In this document: positions 32,900 to 42,317 of the stretch, one piece after another
Position numbering within the stretch: the first letter of the stretch is position 1
How the letters are laid out: each line of letters begins with the position of its first letter
Source of the DNA: DASREM01 sp035652095
Lineage (GTDB): Bacteria > Acidobacteriota > Terriglobia > Terriglobales > Acidobacteriaceae
Direction: 5' to 3'
NCBI GenBank assembly: GCA_035652095.1
Contig: DASREM010000013.1
Location: forward strand, 186,001 to 250,000
Length of the DNA stretch: 64,000 nt
Notes under the pieces: model-generated
Told to the model about the DNA's origin: nothing
Databases searched by the model: none
What the model saw: only the letters and a program-made list of their open reading frames with translations
Made by a program: the position numbers and the translations under genes

Positions 32900-33673
32900 A
32901 TGACAAAGCAAGACGAAAAGAACCCGAATCACGAGGAAAATCAGTCTTCTTCTCAGCAGTCCCACACCGGCCCGGATGGGCGTCCAATAGAAAACTCCAT
33001 TCTCCGCATGCTGCCTTATTTGGAGTATGCGACCCTGCAACCGCATCTCGAACTCATCGATCTTCCCATGCAACAGGTCCTGCAAGAAGTTGGCGAGAGG
33101 ATCGAATTCGGATACTTCCTCAATAGTGGACTGGTTTCGCTGATGGTGGTGACCAGCGATGCGCGGAGCGTTGAGGTCGGAATGGTGGGCAGGGAAGGAT
33201 TCGTCGGAGCGCCCTTGGTGCTTGGACATCGCAACAGTTCGCAGCGAGCGCTGGTCCAGATCAAGGGTTCGGCCTTGCGGGTGAAGGCAGACGTGCTGAG
33301 AAACATTGTGCCGGAGCTTCCCGCGCTGCGCGAGCAAATAAGCCGGTTCGTGCTGTCCCAGGCATTGCAGGCGGCGCAACTCGTGGCCTGCAATCGCCTG
33401 CACGAAGTCGAGCAGCGCCTCGCCCGCTGGTTGCTGATGACCCACGACCGCTCGGCTGGGGACTCACTTCCAATCACGCATGATCTGCTGGCGCAAATGC
33501 TGGGCAGCGGACGCCCTAGTGTCACCCTGGCAGCAGGCGTTCTGCAGCGCGCGGGCACGATTGAATACACCCGCGGCCAGGTGACCGTGCTTGATCGCAA
33601 GGCGCTTGAACACTCAGCCTGTGAGTGCTACGGGGCCATCCGGCGGATTGCCAGCAGCGCATCCGAGAGCTGA
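32900..33673 (+). CDS. Crp/Fnr-family transcriptional regulator
   Basis: About 257 residues from ATG at 32900 (the frame stays open upstream to 32618 but overlaps the divergent gene). The N-terminal region carries a cyclic-nucleotide-binding-like beta-roll (FGYFLNSGLVSLMVVTSDAR, VGMVGREGFVGAPLVLG). The C-terminal winged helix reads ITHDLLAQMLGSGRPSVTLA then GTIEYTRGQVTVLDRKALE. The phosphate-cassette residues of true CRP are not clear, and no FNR-type cysteine cluster is seen, so the effector is unknown. It lies 62 bases upstream of a polyphosphate kinase gene. Confidence 0.87.
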   Translation: MTKQDEKNPNHEENQSSSQQSHTGPDGRPIENSILRMLPYLEYATLQPHLELIDLPMQQVLQEVGERIEFGYFLNSGLVSLMVVTSDARSVEVGMVGREGFVGAPLVLGHRNSSQRALVQIKGSALRVKADVLRNIVPELPALREQISRFVLSQALQAAQLVACNRLHEVEQRLARWLLMTHDRSAGDSLPITHDLLAQMLGSGRPSVTLAAGVLQRAGTIEYTRGQVTVLDRKALEHSACECYGAIRRIASSASES

Positions 33674-33735
33674 TTCACTTGCCCGACGAACCAGTGGTAT
33701 AGACTCTCCTGTTTCGCGGACTGGAGGTCTGCATC

Positions 33736-34632
33736 ATGAGTTGGTCGAGTAAGCTGGCAAAGCCGTATCGGGTCGAGGAAGGGAAGAAGTTCCGGCTAAA
33801 AGATTTTGACCCCGAGGACACCAACGGGTTTCATTCCGAGGAGCACGCCAAGGAACTTCTGCAGAAGGGCATCGAGCGCATGGCCGAACTGCAGGACAAG
33901 CTCTACGCGCAGGACGCGTGGGCCTTGCTGCTGATCTTTCAGGCCATGGACGCCGCCGGTAAAGATGGCGCAATCAAACATGTGATGTCGGGCCTGAATC
34001 CCCAGGGCTGCCAGGTGTATTCGTTCAAGGCGCCGTCCGCGCAGGAACTCGATCACGACTTTCTTTGGCGAACCAACATCTGCATACCGGAGCGCGGACG
34101 TATTGGCATTTTCAACCGCTCCTACTACGAAGAAGTTCTGGTGGTGCGGGTGCATCCGGATTTGCTGAAAAAACAAAGAATTCCCGCGCAGTTGATGACG
34201 GGAAAGATCTGGGAACACCGCTACGAGGACATCTGTTGCGTAGAAAAGTACTTGTCGCGCAACGGCATTGTAGTTCGGAAGTTTTTCCTGAATCTCTCAC
34301 GGAAGGAACAGAAGAAACGCTTTCTGGCGCGCCTCGATCACCCCGAAAAGAATTGGAAGTTCTCGCCCGCAGATCTCGCGGAACGCGAGCGCTGGGACGA
34401 CTACATGGACGCATACGAAGAAATGGTCCGCAATACGGCAACCGAGCACGCTCCGTGGTACGTGGTTCCGGCCGATAACAAGTGGTTCACTCGGTTGGTG
34501 GTTGCGGCCGCGGTGGTGGACACGCTGGAGGGCCTCGATCTGGCCTACCCTGAAGTGGGTCCGGAAATGGAAGAGAAGCTGAAAGCGGCCAGGGCGCAAC
34601 TGGAGAGGCGAGGAAAGAAGGCTTCGACATAA
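33736..34632 (+). CDS. ppk2: Polyphosphate kinase 2 family protein
   Basis: 298 residues. A P-loop FQAMDAAGKDGAIKHVM (Walker A at about 71-78), Walker B NRSYYEEVLVVRVHP (about 129-143), and lid-module residues in RKEQKKRFLARLDHPEKNWK are those of the PPK2 family. These enzymes phosphorylate nucleoside mono- or diphosphates with polyphosphate in the cytoplasm. The single-domain length of about 300 residues suits class I or III, and I cannot assign the class by eye. It follows the Crp-like gene closely and may be co-transcribed with it. Confidence 0.92.
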   Translation: MSWSSKLAKPYRVEEGKKFRLKDFDPEDTNGFHSEEHAKELLQKGIERMAELQDKLYAQDAWALLLIFQAMDAAGKDGAIKHVMSGLNPQGCQVYSFKAPSAQELDHDFLWRTNICIPERGRIGIFNRSYYEEVLVVRVHPDLLKKQRIPAQLMTGKIWEHRYEDICCVEKYLSRNGIVVRKFFLNLSRKEQKKRFLARLDHPEKNWKFSPADLAERERWDDYMDAYEEMVRNTATEHAPWYVVPADNKWFTRLVVAAAVVDTLEGLDLAYPEVGPEMEEKLKAARAQLERRGKKAST

Positions 34633-34717
34633 CGCCGTCGCCCCGGCGCCTGACCGGGGCACATCCCCATCTAAGTCGTCTGCGTGCGCTTTCCAGAACG
34701 GGTGCTCGGGGATTACC

Positions 34718-37700
34718 ATGGAGAACACTTCTTTCCCGGAGATGAAACAAATGTGTCGCACCCCGTCGCATAAGCGTTCCGTCTGCTTAATTTCACTCTG
34801 TTTCTTCATTCTGAGCTCGAGTCTGGCAATTGCGGAACAAAGCAAAGTCGAGCGCACTCGTAAACCTACGGAGCAGCCTGTTCAGAAGCAGGGTGATGCA
34901 CCTGCCGGCAAGAGCAATGAAGATACGCTCTTCAAGGGCATGAGATACCGCCTGATCGGGCCGTTCCGAGGAGGGCGGTCGCTGACCTCGGCGGGAATTC
35001 CCGGGGACCCGACGACGTACTATTTCGGCTCGACCGGCGGTGGCGTCTGGAAGTCCACTGACGGCGCGATGACCTGGACACCTCTTTTCGACAAAGAGGG
35101 CGTGGGCTCGATCGGCAGCCTGGCAGTGGCGAACTCCAACCCGAACATCGTGTATGTCGGGACGGGCGAAGCCTGCATCCGCGGCAACATCTCGCACGGG
35201 GACGGAATTTACAAGACGCTCGATGGCGGGAAGACCTGGAAGAACGTCGGCCTGCGGGACTCGCGGGCGGTGGGGAAGTTAATCATTGATCCGGACAATC
35301 CGGATCGCGTCTTTGTTGCGGTGCTGGGACACCCGTACGGACCGAACACCGAGCGCGGGATCTTCCGCACCACTGACGGCGGCAAGACCTGGGAAAAAGT
35401 ACTGTACAAGGATGAGAACACCGGTGGCATCGATGTTGCCTTCGATCCGCACAATGCCAACATCCTTTACGCTTCGCTCTGGGAGGCTCGGCGTACTCCG
35501 TGGAGCCTGTCGAGCGGCGGTACGGGAAGCGGCCTCTATCGCTCCAATGACGGCGGCACGACCTGGAAGCAGCTACAGGAGCACGGTCTTCCTAAAGGAC
35601 CCTGGGGACGAATCGGAGTGGCAGTTGCCGCCAATTCTGATCGAGTGTATGCGCTGATCGAAGCGCAGGACGGCGGGATCTATCGCTCTGATGATGGCGG
35701 AGAGACTTGGCAATTAGTGGATGGCGACCGAGCGTTGCAGCAGCGGGCCTGGTACTACATGCATATCATCGCCGACCCGCAGGATGCTGACACCGTCTAC
35801 GTGGCCAACGTGGATTTCTACAAGTCGACTGACGGCGGCCGCAGTTTCAACAAGGTCAAAGTTCCTCACGGCGACAACCACGGCATGTGGATCGATCCCA
35901 AGAACCCGCGCCGGATGACGGTTTCCAACGATGGCGGGGTTACGGTTAGCTTCGACGGCGGGAAGACCTGGACGCGCCAGGACAACCAACCTACTGCGCA
36001 GTTCTACCATGTGACCACCGATTCGCGAACTCCGTATTACGTATACGGTTCACAGCAGGACAACAGCACGGTGGCGATCGCGAGCCGCAGCGATGATGAA
36101 GCGATTGGCCGTGCCGATTGGTATCCGGTGGCAGGCGGCGAGGCCGGATACATCGCCCCCTATCCGCCTGATCCCAACATTGTTTATGCGGGGGACTATG
36201 AAGGGCTGATCACAAAGTTCGACAAGCGCACCGGCCAGACCAAAGACATCACGGTGCAGCCCGACCTGAGTGATGGCGCGGGTGCCGCTGTGGTCGAACA
36301 TCGGTTCCAATGGACGGCGCCGATTCTGCTTTCTCCTCACGATCCCAACGTTCTCTATCACGCCGGGGAACGCCTGTTCAAGACGACGGATGGCGGCATG
36401 CATTGGGAGGCGATCAGTCCCGACCTGACTCGCAACGACAAGAGCAAGCAGCAGACCTCGGGTGGGCCGATCAATAAAGACGACACCGGCACGGAGTACT
36501 ACGACACCATCTTTGCGCTGGCGGAATCGCCACTGGTAAAGGACCAGATCTGGGCGGGAACCGATGACGGCCTGATCCAACTCACGCGCGATGGCGGCAA
36601 GACCTGGACCAACGTCACCCCGAAAGACCTGCCAGAATGGAGCCGCATCAGCCAGCTCGAAGCCTCGCCCCACGATGCAGGCACTGCCTACATCGCCGCG
36701 GATCGGCATCAACTCGACGACCTGCAACCTTACATTTATAAGACCAGCGACTATGGAAAGACCTGGACGCGCATCAACAAGGGTATCGCGGCCAACACCT
36801 TCGTGCGCTCGGTCCGGGAAGATTCCAAGCGCAAAGGGCTGCTGTTTGCCGGAACTGAGACTGGTGTCTATGTCTCGTTCAATGACGGCGCGGACTGGCG
36901 GGCCTTGCAGTTAAACCTGCCGACCACCCCAATCCACGATCTCGTGGTGAAAAACGATGACCTGGTTCTGGCGACCCACGGGCGGGCGTTCTGGATCCTC
37001 GACGACATCGCTCCGCTGCGACAGTTTGCCGACGAGGTGCCGAATCACGACGTTCATCTCTATACGCCGTCTACGGCCACCCGGCTTCACTGGGGCGACG
37101 ACGCTCCCAAACCCATTCTGGTGGGACAGAACCCGCCGCCCGGCGCGGTGATCTACTACTACCTGAAAGACGCTCCAAAGGGGGAAGTCACACTTGAGTT
37201 TCTTGACGACAGCGGTAAAACAATTCGGAGATTTTCCAGCAACAAGGTGCAGCAGCTCGATGAGCCGCTCGATCCGGATGACAAGAAGCCGGAAAAAGAG
37301 ATCAAGCCCGAAGCTGGGTTGAACCGCTTTGTATGGGACATGCGCTACGAAGGCGCGACTCGAGTGCCGGACCACTACCTGTTTGAACAGAAGGACGGCA
37401 GCCGCGGCCCGCTGGTCGTACCCGGCAAGTACCAGGTACGTCTTACCGTGGACGGCAAGAGTCAGACCGCGCCGTTCGAAGTGAGATTGGATCCGCGCGT
37501 CAACACCTCGCAAGCTGACTTGCAGAAGCAATTCGACCTGCTTATGCAGATCCGAGAGCAGCTAAGCAAGGTGCATAATGCGGTGAACCAGATTCAGGAC
37601 GTCCGCAGCCAGGTGGAGGGGCTGAAGAGGCGCTTGCCTGAGAATGTCAGCACCAGGCCGGTGTCAACCGCGGCCGGCGATCTGGATCAGAAACTGGTTT

Positions 37701-38014
37701 CGTTGCGCGATGACATGATCCAGATGAAGATCAAGGCTAACGAAGACTCGCTGGCATTTCCGCCGAAGATCGACGGCAAGCTGGCATTCCTGTTCATGAC
37801 CATCGACGAGTCGAGCGATACCGCCCCGACCGAGGCGGCGTATCGCGAGTTCGACAAGTTGAAAAAGCAATCGGACGAGTACCTGGCGCGCTGGGACGAT
37901 CTGCAGAAGACCGACCTTGCGAGTTTCCAGAAAATGATTGCGAACCAGAATATCCAGGCCATCGTGGTGCCGCTCGCGGAGGACGCCAATGGAACCGGGG
38001 GTGCTCCGCGGTAG
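34718..38014 (+). CDS. Secreted VPS10/sortilin-like BNR-repeat protein
   Basis: 1098 residues with a signal segment near residues 20-40 (VCLISLCFFILSSSLAIAEQ). Met9 and Met12 are alternative starts. At least eight BNR/sortilin repeats of the form STDGGKTW / SNDGGTTWKQL / TTDGGMHWEAI form one or two ten-bladed propellers. The C-terminal 250 residues contain a beta domain (GPLVVPGKYQVRLTVDGKSQ) and a helical bundle. This architecture is common in Acidobacteriota and Bacteroidota and is usually annotated as glycosyl hydrolase or VPS10 protein without proven activity. It is probably periplasmic or cell-surface. Confidence 0.88.
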   Translation: MENTSFPEMKQMCRTPSHKRSVCLISLCFFILSSSLAIAEQSKVERTRKPTEQPVQKQGDAPAGKSNEDTLFKGMRYRLIGPFRGGRSLTSAGIPGDPTTYYFGSTGGGVWKSTDGAMTWTPLFDKEGVGSIGSLAVANSNPNIVYVGTGEACIRGNISHGDGIYKTLDGGKTWKNVGLRDSRAVGKLIIDPDNPDRVFVAVLGHPYGPNTERGIFRTTDGGKTWEKVLYKDENTGGIDVAFDPHNANILYASLWEARRTPWSLSSGGTGSGLYRSNDGGTTWKQLQEHGLPKGPWGRIGVAVAANSDRVYALIEAQDGGIYRSDDGGETWQLVDGDRALQQRAWYYMHIIADPQDADTVYVANVDFYKSTDGGRSFNKVKVPHGDNHGMWIDPKNPRRMTVSNDGGVTVSFDGGKTWTRQDNQPTAQFYHVTTDSRTPYYVYGSQQDNSTVAIASRSDDEAIGRADWYPVAGGEAGYIAPYPPDPNIVYAGDYEGLITKFDKRTGQTKDITVQPDLSDGAGAAVVEHRFQWTAPILLSPHDPNVLYHAGERLFKTTDGGMHWEAISPDLTRNDKSKQQTSGGPINKDDTGTEYYDTIFALAESPLVKDQIWAGTDDGLIQLTRDGGKTWTNVTPKDLPEWSRISQLEASPHDAGTAYIAADRHQLDDLQPYIYKTSDYGKTWTRINKGIAANTFVRSVREDSKRKGLLFAGTETGVYVSFNDGADWRALQLNLPTTPIHDLVVKNDDLVLATHGRAFWILDDIAPLRQFADEVPNHDVHLYTPSTATRLHWGDDAPKPILVGQNPPPGAVIYYYLKDAPKGEVTLEFLDDSGKTIRRFSSNKVQQLDEPLDPDDKKPEKEIKPEAGLNRFVWDMRYEGATRVPDHYLFEQKDGSRGPLVVPGKYQVRLTVDGKSQTAPFEVRLDPRVNTSQADLQKQFDLLMQIREQLSKVHNAVNQIQDVRSQVEGLKRRLPENVSTRPVSTAAGDLDQKLVSLRDDMIQMKIKANEDSLAFPPKIDGKLAFLFMTIDESSDTAPTEAAYREFDKLKKQSDEYLARWDDLQKTDLASFQKMIANQNIQAIVVPLAEDANGTGGAPR

Positions 38015-38062
38015 TTCGGCCGTTTGCGCGCGCATGAGAATGCCGGGGTCGCCATCGCAGAA

Positions 38063-38088
38063 GGGGCAATCCCTATAGGGCCTGCCCC
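38063..38088 (+). terminator. Hairpin after the VPS10-type gene
   Basis: GGGGCA (38063-38068) and TGCCCC (38083-38088) enclose the palindrome CCCTATAGGG (38071-38080), giving a long stem. There is no T tract, so it could stop transcription only weakly or protect the mRNA 3' end. Confidence 0.45.
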
Positions 38089-38112
38089 ATTTAAGTTGCA
38101 TGCGGCGCTGCC

Positions 38113-38160
38113 GATGCTAGAATCACCCCAGTGATCTTGCACTGGGACGCATTCTGCATC
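38113..38160 (+). promoter_or_regulatory. Long two-part hairpin upstream of the metal-uptake cluster
   Basis: Outer arms GATGCTAGAAT (38113-38123) and ATTCTGCATC (38151-38160) match with one bulge. The inner stem CCCAGTG-ATCTTG-CACTGGG (38127-38146) is perfect. It lies 15 bases before the first gene of the cluster. It could be an operator, a leader structure or a terminator of upstream transcription. Confidence 0.5.
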
Positions 38161-38175
38161 TAAGCCTGTAAGGTT

Positions 38176-38502
38176 TTGAATCTGTTTATCTCAAAGTGCA
38201 AATCCCGCCGATGGCTGGGCTATGTATGCGTAGCCGTTGTGCTGTTCTGTGCTCTGGCCCAGGCTGCTCATCTGTGCAATCTCCATATCGTGCCTGGCGA
38301 GGGCTCGCCGCACGTCTATCCTTCTTCCTCAGCAGGCAGACTATGCATGACTTGCCTGTTGGCGCAGACTGCCACGGTGATGGCACTACTGGTAGCAGTG
38401 TCCAGTCTGTTGACGCGCCGCTCGCAGGGAAGTTTTCAAATCGCTTCGCGCTCGTTCTTTGTTTCTTTTGAACTCTACGTTCGCCCGCCGCCCGCATTTT
38501 AG
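38176..38502 (+). CDS. Small Cys/His-containing membrane protein at the head of the metal-uptake cluster
   Basis: 108 residues starting at a TTG (38176) with a weak, very close AAGG, so the start is uncertain. It has an N-terminal hydrophobic segment (LGYVCVAVVLFCALAQAA), then HLCNLHIVPGEGSPHVYP and RLCMTCLLAQTATVMALLVA. The Cys/His arrangement resembles DUF2946-like envelope proteins often linked to metals. Gene order with a porin, a metal-binding protein and a permease suggests a role in metal homeostasis, which is inference from context. Confidence 0.62.
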   Translation: MNLFISKCKSRRWLGYVCVAVVLFCALAQAAHLCNLHIVPGEGSPHVYPSSSAGRLCMTCLLAQTATVMALLVAVSSLLTRRSQGSFQIASRSFFVSFELYVRPPPAF

Positions 38503-38627
38503 CCATCCTTGTTTTCTGATCGGCATTCACAATGACATCCCTCATATGTCTGGTTGCGAGACCCGATCAACGCGATTACTCGAAGACCATTTCTCAGGCA
38601 TGAAGTCCGCCGGGTGGAGGTTGACTT

Positions 38628-39971
38628 ATGGCAAGATCATTTGTGAGCTTGGTTCTGTTGCTCTTAGCGGCGCCCTTTATCGCTCAGCCGGCAAATGGGC
38701 AAGCACAAGCCAGCGGCAGCGATCAGGCCGCAATGGAGCAGCGCATCAAAGACCTTGAGGAGCGGGTCATCGCGCTGGAGGGGCAACTGCGTGTGCTCAA
38801 GAGCGCACAGCCAGCACCTGCCGCCGCGCCAGCGACAGCCTCCCCGACCGTAGCCGAGCAGCCTGCTGCACCGGCGCCAGCCGAAACCCAGACGGGGGAG
38901 GGTGCGGCAGCCAGTGCGTCTACCCAGGCGCAAACCTACGGAGGAGCGGGCGGATCAGCAGCCAAGGCGCTGAACCCTGATATCAGTGTCATTGGCGATT
39001 TCATTGGTGCGGCGGGCGGCAATTCCGCGCCAGGGTTGGCCACCATTCAGCCTTTTCCAGCCCTGCAAATGCACGAGTCAGAGTTAGGGCTTCAGGCGAT
39101 CATCGATCCCTACGCCCGCGGAGATTTCTTCCTGTCTTTCGGCGAGGAAGGAGTGGACCTCGAAGAGGGCTACATCACGTTCACTGCGCTTCCGGCGAAT
39201 CTCGTGGCCCGGGTGGGGAAGATGCGGTCGGCCTTCGGCAAGGTCAACACCATGCATAATCACGTCCTGCCCTGGGTGGATCGTCCTCTGGTCACCACCA
39301 ATCTGGTGGGAGGCGAAGACGGTATTGACGACGCCGGGGCATCGATACAACGCATCCTGCCTGCGCCAAAAGGGATTTTTTTGGAAGCTACAGGGCAACT
39401 CTTCCGCGGCGATTCTTCGAATGTTTTCCAGAGCGCTCGCAACAGCGATGTAAGCACGGTGGACCACCTGCGGGCCTACAAAGATCTGAGTGAATCGACC
39501 AACCTCGACATCGGTCTGTCGTATGCGCGTGGGCACAACAATGGAGAAATCGCCTCGCAGGGAATCGCAACCGGCAACTTCATTACCAGCCTTTACGGCG
39601 TCGACGCGACGCTGCGATGGAAGCCGCTACGGCGCTCCATTTACCATTCCTTTATCGCGCGCAGCGAGTTCATATGGAGCCAACGCCATCAGCTTGGGCC
39701 CGAACAACGCGCCTTCGGATTCTATGCAGCCGCGGATTATCAACTTGGACGACGTTGGTTTCTGGGCGGACGCTTTGACCGCTCGGACCGCAGCAGTCTG
39801 GCGAACCTCACTGATAAAGGCGGCTCCCTGGTGTTGACATACTGGCCGAGTGAGTTCAGCCAGATTCGCGGCCAGTATGAATACACCAAGTATGCTGAAG
39901 GACAGTCCGGAAACCAATTGCTGTTGCAGCTGATCTTTTCGCTGGGAGCTCACGGAGCGCATCCTTTTTAG
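38628..39971 (+). CDS. Porin-like outer-membrane protein with N-terminal coiled coil
   Basis: 447 residues: signal peptide (residues 1-25), a short coiled coil (MEQRIKDLEERVIALEGQLR), a flexible Ala/Pro linker (about 60-115), then about 300 residues of alternating beta-barrel sequence (AIIDPYARGDFFLSFGEEGV, LDIGLSYARGHNNGEI). It ends GAHGAHPF with a terminal Phe. It lies nine bases before the metal-binding protein gene, so it probably admits the metal across the outer membrane. The coiled coil may anchor it to peptidoglycan or form trimers. Confidence 0.82.
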   Translation: MARSFVSLVLLLLAAPFIAQPANGQAQASGSDQAAMEQRIKDLEERVIALEGQLRVLKSAQPAPAAAPATASPTVAEQPAAPAPAETQTGEGAAASASTQAQTYGGAGGSAAKALNPDISVIGDFIGAAGGNSAPGLATIQPFPALQMHESELGLQAIIDPYARGDFFLSFGEEGVDLEEGYITFTALPANLVARVGKMRSAFGKVNTMHNHVLPWVDRPLVTTNLVGGEDGIDDAGASIQRILPAPKGIFLEATGQLFRGDSSNVFQSARNSDVSTVDHLRAYKDLSESTNLDIGLSYARGHNNGEIASQGIATGNFITSLYGVDATLRWKPLRRSIYHSFIARSEFIWSQRHQLGPEQRAFGFYAAADYQLGRRWFLGGRFDRSDRSSLANLTDKGGSLVLTYWPSEFSQIRGQYEYTKYAEGQSGNQLLLQLIFSLGAHGAHPF

Positions 39972-39979
39972 AGGTATTC

Positions 39980-40924
39980 ATGAAACTCATGCAGAAGAAA
40001 CTATTCGTGGCAGCGTTTGTAACCGCAGTTCTGTTGAACGCTTTGCTGGCGCCGATTAACGCGGAAGCGAAAAAGCTGAATGTTGTCACCGCCACAACCG
40101 ATATGGCTGCCTTGACCCAGGAGGTCGGGGGGGACAAAGTTTCGGTCGAATCCATTGCCAAGGGCTACCAGGACCCGCATTTCGTCGAGGCCAAGCCCAG
40201 TTTCCTGCTCAAGCTTCGCAATGCCGATCTTCTGATCACCGTCGGCTTGCAGTTGGAAATTGGATGGTTGCCTCCACTGATTACCCAGAGTGGGAACGCG
40301 AAAATCCAGGTTGGCGCCAAGGGCTATCTCGATGCCTCGCAGTTTGCCGAGATTCTCGACATCCCTGCCGGCCAGGTCACTCGTGCCATGGGCGATGTGC
40401 ATCCCCTCGGGAACCCACACTACTGGCTTGATCCCGATAACGGCCGCCGTGTTGCCAAGGGAATCGCAGGCAAACTGGCCGAACAGGACCCGGAGGATGC
40501 GGCGTACTTCCAGCAACGCTTCCAGGACTTCGACAAGCGCCTGACCGCAGCCGAGCAGAAGTGGGATGCCGAGATGAAGCCGTTTCGCGGCCGCAAGGTG
40601 GTCACTTACCATAATTCGTTCCCCAACTTCGCGAAGCATTTCGGGTTGAATGTGATTGGGTACGTGGAACCCCGCCCAGGTATCCCTCCAACACCGAGCC
40701 ACACCCTGGAACTGATTGCGCTCATGAAGCGTGAAAACACCAAGGTCATCCTGGTGGAGCCCTATTTCGACCTGAAAACGCCGAATTCGATTGCGCGGGA
40801 AACCGGCGGCAAGGTCGTGCAATACCTGCCATCGGTCGGCGGCGAGAAAGAAGTGACGGATTACTTTAAGCTTTTCGATTACGACATTGACCTGATCACA
40901 AAGGCGTTCCAGGCGACGCAGTAA
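39980..40924 (+). CDS. TroA/ZnuA-type metal ABC transporter substrate-binding protein
   Basis: 314 residues with a signal peptide (residues 1-29) and the cluster A-I solute-binding fold. Likely ligands are H67 (DPHFVEAKPS), H147 (GNPHYWLDP), H211 (YHNSFPNF) and an acidic residue in VEPYFD at 260-264. The His-rich loop of many zinc-specific ZnuA proteins is absent, so manganese or iron cannot be excluded. It is followed 17 bases later by the permease. An outer-membrane protein precedes it, giving a coherent envelope-spanning uptake route. Confidence 0.88.
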   Translation: MKLMQKKLFVAAFVTAVLLNALLAPINAEAKKLNVVTATTDMAALTQEVGGDKVSVESIAKGYQDPHFVEAKPSFLLKLRNADLLITVGLQLEIGWLPPLITQSGNAKIQVGAKGYLDASQFAEILDIPAGQVTRAMGDVHPLGNPHYWLDPDNGRRVAKGIAGKLAEQDPEDAAYFQQRFQDFDKRLTAAEQKWDAEMKPFRGRKVVTYHNSFPNFAKHFGLNVIGYVEPRPGIPPTPSHTLELIALMKRENTKVILVEPYFDLKTPNSIARETGGKVVQYLPSVGGEKEVTDYFKLFDYDIDLITKAFQATQ

Positions 40925-40941
40925 CAGAGGCGAACACAACC

Positions 40942-41829
40942 ATGGAGATTCTACCGTTCTTACTCTGGCCTTTCGTGGCCAGCCTGATTCTTACCGGAAT
41001 TCATGCCTATCTCGGCGTGCACGTGGTGGAGAGAGGCGTAATCTTCGTTGATCTGGCCCTTGCCCAGATTGCGGCCCTGGGTGCGACCATTGCCATTCTG
41101 ATAGGCATGGACGCTCATGGCGCCGGCGCTTACTGGCTAAGCCTGGCATTTACGTTCGTGGGAGCGGCGATCTTTGCCTTCGCCCGTACGCGACGGGGCC
41201 ACATTCCTCAGGAAGCGTTTATCGGAATTGCGTATGCGGTTGCCTCGGCCGCGGCCATCCTGGCCATGAGCAAGGCAACTGGAGAGACTGAGCACCTCAA
41301 AGACATGCTGGTCGGCAATATTCTTGCCGTGGACAAACATGAAGTTCTAAAGACCGCGGTCCTGTATGGCGTGGTTGGGGTGTTCCACTATATCTTCCGC
41401 CGCAAGTTCCTGCTCATCTCCACCGATCCGGCGCAGGCCGAGGCGAAGGGCATGAGTATTCGGTTCTGGGACTTCCTGTTCTACGCCTCCTTCGGCTTCG
41501 TCGTGACTTCATCGGTGGCGATTGCGGGAGTATTGCTGGTGTTCTGTTACTTGATCGTTCCGTCAGTCGGGGCGATGCTGTTTGCAGACCGAGTCGGTCG
41601 CCGCCTGGCGATCGGCTGGACGATGGGGACGCTGGTGTCTGCGCTGGGAGTTTACTTCTCGGTTTGGCTTGACTTGCCAACGGGCGCCACCATCGTGTGC
41701 ACATTCGGTGGGGTGTTGATCCTCATGTTCCTTGTGCACGTCATTTTCTTTCATGGCCGGAGAGCCCATCAACTCGATGGGGCGCATTCTGCAGAGCGGC
41801 AGCCGGTGGCATCCGGGCGATCTCATTGA
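40942..41829 (+). CDS. ZnuB/MntB-type metal ABC transporter permease
   Basis: 295 residues with about eight membrane segments. The ABC-3 family pattern is clear: YLGVHVVERGVIFVDLALAQ near residue 25, IAYAVASAAAILAMSKATGE and the C-terminal VFCYLIVPSVGAMLFADRVG. It imports zinc or manganese with the binding protein encoded immediately upstream. No ATP-binding subunit gene follows or precedes it, so the ATPase must come from another locus. The C-terminal 25 residues (HQLDGAHSAERQPVASGRSH) are polar and unlike the family core. Confidence 0.9.
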   Translation: MEILPFLLWPFVASLILTGIHAYLGVHVVERGVIFVDLALAQIAALGATIAILIGMDAHGAGAYWLSLAFTFVGAAIFAFARTRRGHIPQEAFIGIAYAVASAAAILAMSKATGETEHLKDMLVGNILAVDKHEVLKTAVLYGVVGVFHYIFRRKFLLISTDPAQAEAKGMSIRFWDFLFYASFGFVVTSSVAIAGVLLVFCYLIVPSVGAMLFADRVGRRLAIGWTMGTLVSALGVYFSVWLDLPTGATIVCTFGGVLILMFLVHVIFFHGRRAHQLDGAHSAERQPVASGRSH

Positions 41830-42317
41830 AGCGTTGGGGAACGCCCCTCTACCTTCGTGCCATGCCTATGGCACCTTAGTGGTTTGCACTCCCGGTACCC
41901 CCTTGCTACCGTGAACCTCAACAAGGTTTCTTCCCCCATCCAGGTGCTTGGGCATCCGGCAAATGGGGGGTGGGCTATGAAATTGGTTCATCTGTGCTAT
42001 GCGGCGATCGGCTTTGCGGTGGCTCGCTGGTTGTTTGGGCGGCGGTCGGTTTCCGTAATAGATCCGGTGGCGCGGTTTCGATCCTCTGGCTTGATGTAGT
42101 CACCGCGTACAATTTGGGCGTGCGGCGCCCCGTTGCGTCGCTACTTGTCCCGCACGCCCGGCTCACCTCTTATCTGAGGTCTCCTTCCCGAAAGGTCTAC
42201 GACCATGGTTTGCCTGCCATCCTGCTGCACCTGCGGCTCCCTGATTTAGAGTTGTATTGAGAGCGCGAACGATCTCTCCCCATCGTGGTGTGTTCTCCTC
42301 AGGCCCAGGGCGTTGCA
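41830..42317. other. Intergenic region with an inverted repeat
   Basis: No secure gene is visible. A 10-bp inverted repeat, GGGCGTGCGG (42116-42125) and CCGCACGCCC (42150-42159), forms a stem with a 24-base loop. A 40-codon frame at 41977-42099 behind a G-rich stretch (MKLVHLCYAAIGFAVARWLF) could encode a tiny membrane peptide but is weakly supported. Confidence 0.45.

Noticed and set aside
41977..42099. 40-codon membrane-peptide frame after the metal permease
   Set aside because: The G-rich stretch ahead is only a weak ribosome site and the frame ends in non-hydrophobic sequence. Mentioned but not called.
42116..42159. Inverted repeat as a terminator of the metal cluster
   Set aside because: It lies almost 300 bases beyond the permease stop, has a 24-base loop and no T tract.
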